Translations under genes and position numbers: made by a program | Assembly (NCBI GenBank): GCA_964019425.1 | Contig: OZ025841.1 | Coordinates: 186,001 to 250,000, forward strand | DNA: 64,000 bases | From: Flectonema sp. DT1601 | Taxonomy: Eukaryota; Euglenozoa; Diplonemea; Diplonemida; Diplonemidae | Direction of reading: 5' to 3' | Shown: positions 49,101 to 61,100 of the stretch, in pieces | How the letters are laid out: each line of letters begins with the position of its first letter | Numbering within the stretch: the stretch's first letter is position 1 | The notes under the pieces: generated by a model | Seen by the model: only the letters and a program-made list of their open reading frames with translations | The model's database searches: none | What the model was told of the DNA's origin: nothing

Positions 49101-52100
49101 TGAAGATCTTTTATTGTGACTTTGTGAAGTTCTTCAGTTTCGTCGTTGTTTTGTATCTTCTCTCTGAGCTTTTGTTGTTGATCGTTTGAACTTTGTAATT
49201 CCTCTTCTAAGTCAGAACATCTTCTGATTTCTGATTGTAATTTATCTTCAGAAAGTTTTAGTGAAAGTCGAAGCTCAATGAGTTTGACTTCGAATTGTTG
49301 AGGAGAGTTTTGTGATCCTTGAGATTTTGAACTGATGAATTGAACAAGCTGATTATTAGCATCAAGCAATCTAGATCTTAAATCTGTTTCACAAGTTGTG
49401 AGTGTCTTTACCTTCTCCGATAGTAGTTCGTTCTCAGCATCTCTCGTGTTAATTGAAATTTCGAGATCCTTGATTGCAAGTTTGTGAATGGTGGATTCTT
49501 TTCGAAGCTTTTCACAATCTAACTCCAACACAGAAAGAGAAGCATGATGTGGTGATGAAGGACTCTGTGGATTTGATCCAGGACTACCACTAACACTAAC
49601 TGGATTATCAGTCAAATCAAGTAATTGAACAACAAGCTCTTCACGTTGAGTCTCACTAGAAGTTAATTCAGATTTCAGTTTTGAAACTTCTTCAGTCAGA
49701 TGCATCTTATCAACAGCAAACTGTGACTCAATACTTTTAGTGTTTCTTTGTAACTGATATAAGTCATCGCGTAGTCGTCTGGCTTGGTCTTCCAATTCGT
49801 GTTTTTCTTCTACCTTTTGTTTTTCAAGGATGATCATGTCTTCTCTGAGTTTTTCAAAATCCTGGCCTTCTTCAGCCTCAATTTGGAAGTTTGTTATTTC
49901 CAATAGTTGTTGCATTAAAACTTTGTTATTGGCTTCCTCAGCGAGAAGCTTTTCATTCAGATTTTGAATTTCAGTACTGAGGGACTGTCGTAGTGTGTTG
50001 GCAGAGGATAGTCTGGTTTGCAACTCGTATTCGAGTTCGTGTTTTTCTTGTTGTAATTTCGAAATGACATCTTCAAAATTCATCGTCGCTTTCGCGACGT
50101 CTCTAACTCGGAGAGTAGCTTCTTTTCTGTCAACATCCAGTTCGTCCTCTACTTCAAGTTGTGCATCAGTCAGTTCAAGTAGCTGTTGAGTAAGATCATG
50201 ATTTTGAGCTTCTTCTTCTTTTAATTTATTAGTAGCTGTCAGTAACTCTGATTCTAAATTATCTGTTTTAGTAAATTGAAGAGAGAGTTCTGATTGCAGT
50301 TGGGAGATTTTCTCTGCCAACGGATTCGTCGTAGCTGGTTCGATAACTTCGTCCTCATCTTGTTGAGATCCTTCGATTTTCATGGCTTCGGCTTCAGCCT
50401 CAATTTGTGAATCTGTTATCTCTATCAGATGCTGAGAGAGAGCTTCATTTTCAGTGTGTCGCTCTTGAAGTTTCTGTTTAGTTGTTGCCAACTCTCGTCT
50501 GGTTGTGTCAAGTTCAAATTGCAATTCCGTATTATCAAATGAGGTGTTCTCAAGTTCGTCATTTCGCGGTGTTTGCGATGCTTCGAGTAACTTCTTAACA
50601 AGCTCATCATTTTTCAAAGTTAAATTCTTGTTTGACTCCTCAAGAGCTTCTGTGGTAGATGTGGTCGGTTGCTGTGATGAAACTTTTTCTGATAATTCGA
50701 TCAGCTGTTGGATGAGTTGATCATTCTTACTTGATAACTTATCATTATCTTCTGTCAGCTGTTGAAGATGATCATCGGATGGAGATTGTGATGGCTGTTG
50801 TCTTTTTGAAAGTTGAATCAACTGCTGAACAAGCTGTTTATTCTTCTCTGATAACTTCTCCTTCTCATCGTAGAGTTGAGTAACAGTTGTTTCAACTTGT
50901 TGTTTGCTGTTGCTCACTTGGGTTTCAAGATCTTTGTTTTTGCTATTCATTGCTCGTAGCTCTTCTTGTAGTGATTCAAACTTGTCAGTATCAGGATTGT
51001 TGATGTTTGATTGTGAAGCACGGAGTGCTTCTTTCTCACTAAGTAAAACTATGTATTGATTAGAAAGGGTTTTACACTTTTCAGATAATCTGCTGTTTGC
51101 TTCAGACAACGATCGGTTAATAGTCTCACTGCTGGCAATCGAAGACGTCAACGTTATCATTTGTTCTTTACATGATTGAAGTTTTCCTAACAAATCAACT
51201 TTCTCTAAATCACTTTCAACTAATTTTTCTTCAAGCTGGAGAAATTCTTCAGAATCTGATTGACCATCTGAAATCTTTTTCACAATCACTTGTAACTCCT
51301 CATGAGCTGCAGCATGAGCATCTTGTAACTGTTGCTGTTCTTGAACAAGCTCATCCTTCTTTTCTTCCATTGAGTATCCGAGTTGAATTTCCGTATCAAG
51401 CATACTGTTTAGCTGATTCATGAGGGACTCTTTTTCACTGTAAAGATCAATATTTGATGACTTTAATGTGTGAGCCATACTAGAACAGTATGATATGAGA
51501 GTCGTAGCCCAATCAAAAACCGATTTAAAATAACCCGAAGCGGCCTCATCAAACAGCTGTTGAGCTGCTGCTGATGTTGGTATTTGAATTGGAGATCGGC
51601 TTACTGGAGTTGTACCAAAAAACACACTTTCAGACAAAGAAAAAAACGATTCGTTTCCTAAATCTGATGCCGAAGGTGAAAAGCTTTGCTTTCCTTTTTT
51701 ATTATCTTCGAGTGTAGTCGGTCGTTTCAACTCTTCTATCTGTTCTTCTAATTTTCTAATTGCTTCACTCTTTTCAGCTGTGACAATTATTCCTGATTCC
51801 AATATGTTAACGAGTTCAACATTCTGATCGTTTGCTTCCATCAGCTTCTCTCTAAGTGTGTATATTCCATCGTCTTTTCTTCGATCTTTGGTGCGAAGTT
51901 TAGCCAAAGCCTCACCAGTATGTGAAAGCCTACGACGCATTGATGAAATCCGTACATCAGCACCGATGTTACTGTCTGATAATAATCTGCTTGCAGTGTC
52001 CTGTACTTGAGATACTATCTGTCCGTATTCCTCGATAGAGGATGATAACAGCGACTTGATTAAAGAATTAACTTCTTTAATGGTTTCATCATAACTCTCT

Positions 52101-55100
52101 TCTAATACTGATAATTCAGTGCAGGCGTCTATCAATGATTCTGTGTCGCTAATGATGTTTAGTGAGGTAGAGTCATCGGAGTCGATATCAGTTTTATTCA
52201 TTTCTTTTATTGAATCGTGTAGTTGAATTGCAATCGTCTTTAACTTCTCAATGTCAAAGGTGGTTAATAAATTCGACGTCGTTTCTATTTCTGAAATTGA
52301 TTTCGAAAGGGTTTCTTCATTACTATTTTGAATAACTAATCTATGAAGATCTCCAAGCTGATTTAGAAGGCTATGCACTCTTTCACATCTCAATGTGATT
52401 TCAGACTCTAAGGTAGATGCTTCAGACGTGCATTCCGGAAGATATTTTATAGGACTGTCTGAATCAGAGTTTAGCTTTGATGCAATACCTCCTAGTAGAC
52501 CAGAAATAGTTGAAATCAAAGAATATCTCAACTGACTGTCTCTACGAGTTGTGTTGTACTGCTGAGTCAACTGAGACATCGCTTCCACCAATGCGGCGTT
52601 CTTTGCTTTTGTTTCAATCAAGAATGTTCTCATACGATCAGCATAATTAGATTCTGTTAAAGTCACGAATTCATCAGGATCAGTACCGACTGTTCTGTTT
52701 AAAGGCTTCACAAATATCGATTCAACATCTTCTAAGATTCCCTGTTGATCTTTTAATGTGAGTAGTTGTCCTCTTAGTGTTTCATTTTCTGTTGTTTTTA
52801 ATTTCAACAGGGAAACTAATTTCTGAGGATCCTCAGAAGACAACTCAATGTCGGTATGGTCATCAGCTGAGAGGGTGATAAGTGAGCTGTTCTCCACCTG
52901 AAGGTTTTCATTCTTTGAATGTACTGAAGACAATTGCTGTTCAAGTCTTTCAATGTCAGACTTTGCAACAATCAACTCGTCATGAAGAGATTGCATAGCT
53001 TCTACAGAAAAATCAGCACCCCAATCTGTTACATCAGAGCAGGCTGATATTCTCTTTGTTAAGTCAGGTTGAGGATGAGGATCTCTTTTAAACGTCGGAG
53101 CCTCTCCAAAACTTCCGAGTTCTCTTTTTAAGTCTAAAATCTCTTTATCACGATCGTTGACTTTCTGTTGAAGCTCTTGTTGAGCAGCTGTAATTAGAAT
53201 CGTAATCTCCTCTTCGTTCCTTAATCCACTCTCTGTTTGATCGGAGTCTTCAAGACACTTGACTCGGTAGCGGAGAGCTTGTTCTGTTGCTGACAGTTGG
53301 AAGATCTCTTCGTTTTTCTGAGCGAGTAGGTTCGTGTCTTGGCGTTCGAGTTGCTTTATTTTATCTTCGCGGTCTTCAAGTTGCTGTTGAAGTTGGATTT
53401 CAGCATCCAACAAGAGAGAGATTTCCTCCTCCTTTTCCTTGATCGTCGCACCAAGTTTAGATGCTATCTCATCACCGAATGAGTCTGCTAGTAGTTCTGT
53501 GTCTTCTCTTGTTAGTAATCTTAGTTGAGAATCTTTCTCGTTGAGTTGTCGTTGTAAGTCTTCAGCTTCTTCAGATTTCTGTTTGTAACTTTTGCCGAGT
53601 TTGTCGAACTCTTCATCTTTTGGAGTTCGTTGTTCCGACAACATCTTTATCTCTACATCTTTCTCATTTAATAATTTCTGAAGATCCTGAGCCTCAGTCT
53701 CCTTCTGTTTCATTGTTGAAGTCATAATCGACAACTCTTCTGTGACTGGAGTAAGAAGACTAATCTGAGCATCTCTTTCTTCGAGAAGGGTCAGCCATTT
53801 CTTGTCGTCTTTTAGTTCTTTTGATGCGGCTTCGAGTTTTTTAATATGCTCATCCCGTTCATCAAGTTCCTTTAAGAGTTGAAATGTACGTTGTTCCATT
53901 CCAGGAGTTTCTTCTGTGTTGGGACTAGGAGTCGTAAGTTCTGCTGCAGCGGATTCTAATTTTCGGATGATGTCGTCGCGATCTTCTAGTTCAGAAGTTA
54001 GTTCCTTCGCTTTGGTTAGCATCTTACTTTCTAATGAATCGATCTCTTCTTCTTTGAGTCTGAGTGACTTTCCTAGTTTAGTAATCTCCTCAACAGCTGG
54101 TTCATTCATCTGCGATGTAATTTCTTCCAATTGCTTAATGTGTTCATCCTTGTCAGATATTTCTTCTTGAAGACGATTTAATTTATTACTCATGTTCTTC
54201 TCAGATTCTTTTTGAGCTGACTTTTCTCTTTGAAGCGACGCATTGCTGTCTTTCAGAGATCTGATTTCCCTTCGTAATAGTGCCATATCAGCTTCCATTG
54301 ATGCTACAGTCACATTTAACTTTTCTACTTCGCGTGGGTTGGATGGCTCTGCTGGCTTGTCATGCTGTGGTTTAGTAACAGTTGTTGGTTGTTGGCTGCG
54401 GAGTTCTCTTTCAATTTCTTGGTGATGACGAATCTCAGCATCCTTGGAGTCGATTTCATCTTTTAGTTTGAGAATCTCATCAGAATCTGAGATGTTGTTT
54501 TTAAGATCTGAAAGTTGTTGTTGCTGTTCACTAACAGTGGCGAGTGTTGAGATGTTCGTCTGTTGAAGTGTTTCCATTTCAGACTGAAGATGGTCAATTT
54601 CCTTCTTTTGCTGACGGTTTTCAGATGACAAATCTTCCTCTGACTGTTTTTGATCAGCTATTACACCATCCTTGTCTCTAATTATCTGACTTAGTGACAC
54701 AACTTGTTGAGTAGGAGACAAGTCAGATGCAGCTGATTGCTCAAGACAAGTTATCTGAGTTGATTGTTGAATGATTTCTTCTTCCAACTGTTTTACTGTT
54801 TCTTCGTATTCGGATATTCGTTTTTGAAGTTCAGCATCTCTGTTTGAACTTGTTGGTGCTATCGGAGGTAGCTGCGATGAAATCATTTTAATGTTTTGAG
54901 CAGCAGTTGCTGCTTCCTTTTTAAGCTGTTCAGCTTTGAGACTTCTCTTTTCAGATCGAAGAGTTTTAATTAGATTGCTATCATCTTGTTGCTGTGAGTG
55001 GAGGTCTTCTAGTTGTTCGCTGAGTGATTTCAGGTCTTCGCGAAGGGTTTTAATTTCGAGATCTTTGTCGCTGAGAAGCTCGTTGAGTTTTAATATTTCT

Positions 55101-58100
55101 GTTGCGGCTTCAGACTTGTCCACCTGCCTAACTTGTTTTTGTGAAGATTGCAGTTGCTCTTGCAGATTATCAGCTTGTTGAGCTGAAGCTTGCGCCTCTT
55201 CAAGGGAAGTCTGCAGGTCTAAAACTTTACTCTCTAAGGTATCATTCGATAGGACAGACTCGTCGAGCTCACCCGTCAATTCATTTATTTTGTCAGTTGC
55301 TGCTGCGACGACTTCCTGAATTCGAGTGTGAGCGTTTTCCATTTTCTGTTCCAAGTCCTCATTAACTTCACTTAGGTTCTTAATCTCAGTTTCTAAATCG
55401 AAGTTTTTAGTTTCTAATGTCGAATGTTTTTCTGCCAAGTCAGCAACTTGTTGTTTGAGCGCAGTAATTACTTCGTCGGGACTTCCTGAAACTGTTGTTA
55501 GATTTTCTAATTCCCTGTCTGGTGTGGCTTCCTTTAGTTTAGCTACTTCAGCAGCATAGGTTTTATTGCTTTCCTTTTCGTCTTCCAATTCCTTTTCGAG
55601 GTTTGCAAATTGGGATAGCTGAGACTTCAACTCTGAGACTTCGTTTGTTTGGTTTTCGATATCAAGTGTTGCTTTACTCAGACTGTCAGAAGCTGTCTCA
55701 AGTTGCTGAAGAAGATCTGATTCACGAGTTTCAAGTTCGGATATCTTTTTCTGCTGATCAACTAAACGGATTTCAGAATCTGGTTCTTGCAATGGAAGTG
55801 TTGGTGTTAAAGGAGGAGACACTACCATTTCTGTATGTTCAGTGAGCTTCTTATTTCTCATACTCTCCAGGATTGCTGTTGCTTCTTCTACCTGTTTAGT
55901 CAGAATAAGGTTTTGTTCTACGAGTTCTTGTTCTCGTTGAATCTGAGATTGCAGTTTGCTTTCTAATTCCTCCTCAGCAGGAGTCTTTGAGCCAAGTCGA
56001 GAACGTGCTTCTTCTAACTGAGCAGTTAAATTAGCATTCTCCTCTAAGAGTAGTTTTGGAGAAGACTGCAGCTGTTCTAATTTTATTGTGACGTCAGCAA
56101 ACGGATCTGAGTCACCACGTTCTCTGGGTGACTTTAGACCAAGTCTATCAGTAACCCCTTCAAAGTGAGTAGTCAATGTGTCTAACTTCTTCTCCGTTAG
56201 AGGACTGCTTTCTTCAAGAGATTTCAACTTAGAAGTAATTTCCTGCAGTTCCTTATTCAAAGCCTCTTTCTCTTCCAATAGCTGGTCATGAGTGTCGGCT
56301 TCCTTAGTAGCGACTTCTAGTTGTGATGTTGTTTGCTGTAGTTTCTCACTCAACTGTAATTCTTTTTGTTGGAGTAGTAACAGTTCATTGTTTGCTGTCT
56401 CAAGTTCCTCGATTAGGTTTGAATGAGCTTTGTCTTCAGTCTCACGAAGCTGATCTTGAATGATTACTAACTTGCTTGTCAATTCTTCATTTTGTTGTTG
56501 TAGTTGTTGTAGTTCGCTGGTGAGCTTCTCCTTTGCAGCAGCCAGTTTTGCTTCCAACACACGCTCTCGTTCAGGAGATTGCTTTTGAAGGTTTTCGAGG
56601 TCAGATGAAACCTCTTCCAGTCTTTTTGTTAAATCAAAATTCTGGTTCTGCAACTGTATTTGCTCTTCGGCTAAGGAATCTTTCGTGGCTGCAAGTTCTG
56701 CCTCCATTTGTTGTTCTCTTGGTGTTGGTGCTTGTTGTGCTTTTTGAAGATTTTCCAGTTCTGTTTGAACCTGTGCGAGTTTGTCAGCTAACACGTCATT
56801 CTGATTCTGAAGGTCTTCCTGTTCCTTCAGCAACTTCGATTTAGTTTCAGAAAGCAGAGCCTGGTGTTGCTGTTCTGACTGCTGCTGCAGCTCCTCGAGT
56901 TGTGATGTGACTTCTGCTAGTCGCTGAGTTAGTTCAGAGTTTTGCTGTTGGAGTTCATTCTGTTCTCGTGTTAGAGAATCTTTAGAACTTTCAGTGAGTT
57001 CTGAGTTTTGTTTTTTAAGGAGATCTTGTTCTCTCGTCAAGGTTTCTTTGGCTTCAATTAATTTCTTTTGAAGATCGTCAGACTGCTGTCGCTTTTGAAG
57101 CAGTTCTAATTCAGTCGTAACCTGAGCAAGTCTTTCTGAAAGAGATGAATTCTGATCTTGTAGCGCACTTTGTTCCTCTTTTAGTTTTTCCTTCGTATCA
57201 GCAAGCTCTACTTCGAGATGCTTTTCTCTTGGTGTTGGCTGCTCTTGCTGTTGGTGCAGTTGTTGCAGCTCACTTTCGACATCTGCCAACCTTTCACTCA
57301 GCAACTCATTTTGTTCTCTCAACTCAGTTTCTTCTTTAAGGAGAGTGTCCCTTAACTTGTCTCTCTCTTCAGGAGATCTCTTTACTTGTAACTGTTCTAG
57401 TTCAGATGTTACTGTTGTTAGCTTAGCAATTAAGTCATCGTTCTGTTGTTGAAGATTACCTTGCTCGCGAGTTAAAGATTCTTTTGTGTTAGCTAGTTCA
57501 TCTTCTCGTTGCTTTTGTAGTTCTTCCAACTCTGTCTGAACTTGTGAGAGTTTACTAGAAAGGATAACATTCTGTTGTTGAAGCTCTTCTTGTTCTTTTA
57601 TTAAGTTGTCCTTCGTTTCATCGAGTTCGGCTCTCAGCTGTCGTTCGCGTTCAGGAGATTGCGATAGAAGTTCTTCGACTTCAGCAAGTCGATTGGAAAG
57701 ATCGATATTTTGTTGCTCGAGTTCTTGTTGTTCTCTTGTTAGAGAATCCTTTGTGCCGGATAGTTCATCTTCTCTGGGGGATGGTTGCTGTTGTAACCTT
57801 TCCAGTTCTGCTTGAACCTGTGCGAGTTTGTCAGCTAACACGTCATTCTGATTCTGAAGGTCTTCCTGTTCCTTCAGCAACTTCGATTTAGTTTCAGAAA
57901 GCAGAGCCTGGTGTTGCTGTTCTGACTGCTGCTGCAGCTCCTCGAGTTGTGATGTGACTTCTGCTAGTCGCTGAGTTAGTTCAGAGTTTTGCTGTTGGAG
58001 TTCATTCTGTTCTCGTGTTAGAGAATCTTTGATTACGTTCTGTTGTTGGAGTTCTTGCTCTTTTATTAAGCTTGCTTTTGTTTCAGCCAATTCAGCTTCC

Positions 58101-61100
58101 AACTTACGTTCCCTTTCAGGAGAGAGTTTCTGAATGTCTTGTAATTCTTGTGTCACAGAGAGAAGTTGTTCAGATAGTAAACTGTTTTGGTGTTGAAGGT
58201 CTCGTTGCTCTTTGAGAAGAAGTTCTTTTTGGTCGTCCAGTTCCTTTTCTAAGTTCTTGTTGGAGTCGAGTCGTAAATCTTCTAATTCACTCTGAACTAC
58301 TTCTAATCTTTTAGTGAATGCAATGTTCTGGTTTTGGAGATCTTCCTGTTCTTGTGTTAACCTTTCTTTAGTTTGAGCAAGTTGGGTCTCAAAGTCGTCC
58401 TTTAATGCTAACTTTTCACGTTGTAGCTCAGCCTCATTGTCTTCAGAGACACGACGGAGGTCGCTAAGTTCGTTTGTTATTTCTGTTAACTGATCTTTTA
58501 GACTCGTCTCTCGTGAAGTTAGTTCCTTTGAGTTTGATACTTCTGGTTGAGGTACTGAATCACCCCTTTGTTGAATAAACTCAGATGTGATAACAAAGAG
58601 AGGTCCTGTAGGCTGTTCATTCCTCAAAGACTTCATTTCTTCAGAAACAGACAACAATTGCTCCTGAAGCTTACTTTCCTTCTCCGAAGAAGGAGATTGC
58701 GTGTCGCGAAGTTTTTCTAACTCAGCAGTTACTATTTGCAACTCTAATTCTAACTCTGTTTCTCTTTCAGTTGCCTGCTGTTCCTGAAGATCTTGTAGCT
58801 CATCTGTTAGGTGACTAAGTTTTTCTCTCAGATCTTTATTCTGAAGTTCCAGTTGGATAATATGTTGTTCAGGGTTTTGATCAACAACTGGTCTCGAGTG
58901 CTGAAGTGTAATATTATCAACTTCATTATCAGCATCAGCTGTCATCTGCATTGTCGGTGAAAGGTCTTCCCTCGCTACTGGAGATGTGTCGCGTGACTTT
59001 AGTTCTTCATTACACTCTTGTAGAACAACTAGTTGTTGTTGAAGTTCAGCGTTTTGATCCCCAAGAGAAGTTAATTCCTCAGACAATAGATTCTTCTTAC
59101 TGCTCTCAGTATTGACAACTTCTTGTTGTAATTGATGAAGTATCCCTTCATGATGTTCTGTTGACAGTCGAGTTTTCTCTATTTCAGCTTCCAACTCATC
59201 TCTTAGCTGAGCGACGGTTGCTTGTGAAGATTGTAATTTTACTGCTGCAAGACTACTGGACTTCAATTCATTTGTTAGCTTCATATTCTCACTTCGAAGT
59301 TGAACTACTTCGACACCTATCACTTCATCTTTCTGTTGAAGTTCTGTTACGATTGTCAACATGTCGTTTAGTTTACTTTCATGTTCTTGTTTAAGTCGAT
59401 CATTCTCTGACTTCAAAAGACTACATTCCTGTTTGATTGACTCGATGCGGATCTCATTATCTAACTGAGTTGGACTTTTCACAGATGCGGATCGTAGCGC
59501 TGTGTTCACCGCTTGTAATTTAGCAATTTCATGACTTTGTTCATCTAAATTATGCTGCATCGATTCGAGTTGACGTTCTCTAGCAGATTCGCTTTGCATA
59601 AGCATCTCCATAAGAGCCGACTCCTTTGGTTCTGGAGGAGTGTTTTTTATTTCTGATAATTCCTCTTCCAGTGCAGCAATTCTAGTTAACATCTGTTGAG
59701 GGTCTTGTTGTTCTGATGCGGAGGATGAAACTGCTGATGGAGTCTTGTCCCCGTGGTCGGCAGATCTACCAACACCCAACTTCGCAAGTAGAGGTCCAAA
59801 GTCATGATGTTGAACAGGAGATCTCACAGGGTGTTGAGTTTGGTCTTTCATCAGAGCAACAGGATGCTTCTGTCCAATATTTTGAAGAATCATATTTTTA
59901 GCATCAGCCATTTCTAATTTTCTCTGAACTCCACTCATCTTGTTGTCAGAAAGTTGTATTTCTGATTTCAACTTTTCCATTTCATTTTCGAGGTTCACAA
60001 TTGTTTCTCTCAACTTTTCATTTTCTTCAGAAACAGCTGGTGAAGACTCAGCTTCGAGTGCTGTAGAAAGTTTATCGCCGAGAGATGTATTTTGTTCACT
60101 CAGATTTTTGATATGTTGCGACTGGTCATCAACTGTTGTTTGCAGTTGTCGACAATCACCAATTGCGGAATCGAGTTGTTCTTGAAGGACAATTACTTCA
60201 GGATTCTCGTCAGCAGCTGATTGAAGTTGCAATCGAAGAGTCTCACCTTCATCTCTTGCAGACTCCAGTTGTTTTGCCTTTACTTGAGACATTTCTAATT
60301 GCTCTGTGAGAGATGAGTTGTTCCGCTTTGATTGCTCCAACTGTTCCGCAGCTTCGCTGTATTGCTCTTCAAATTTAGCAACACTCGTGAGTAACACTTG
60401 TAAAGCTTCTTCATGTGAGACATTAGTCTCTTGAAGTTGTTGTTTTAGGATATTAACTTCTGCTTGAGTTTCCACTGATTGTAGAACTCCACTCGTGTCG
60501 CTTTGCTGAAGAAGGTTGATCGTCTCTTCAAGGGTGCGAATCTTTGCTTCCTTATCAAGGAGTTCTGAATCACGACGTTGTAGCATTTGTTGTGTTGAAT
60601 TATATAAATCATGAAGGGCGTCAAGTTCAAGATTTGATTCAATTGATTGATATGCTTCAGGTTCATCAGGTACTTTTCTTCCAACTCCAAGTCTTGTGAG
60701 GAGAGGAGCGAAGTCAGTGTGACCAAGATCTTCTCTTTCAAGAGGTTGAATTACTTTTGGAGTACTAACCGGAACCTTTTGTCCGATATTCGAAAGAATC
60801 ATATTCTTTGCTTCCGACATGTCAAATTTCTTTTTCAGATTCGACAGTTTATTTTGAGCAACTTGGAGATCATCGTTAGCAACCGACAACTCTTCCCGCA
60901 GTAACTGCGTATCTTCAACAGGTTGGTTCTTTAAGTCGTCTAAAACAGACATCAGGTCCTTTAATTTAGTATCGTGATTTGATTGCATTTCTAAGTTAAT
61001 TTCCTCAAGCTTCTCAATGTGCTGATTTAATGATGTGATTCTCGCTGATGCTTCGATGCTGTTAAATCTTTCTTTTGGAATTCCTTCTTGTAGTAGTCTG

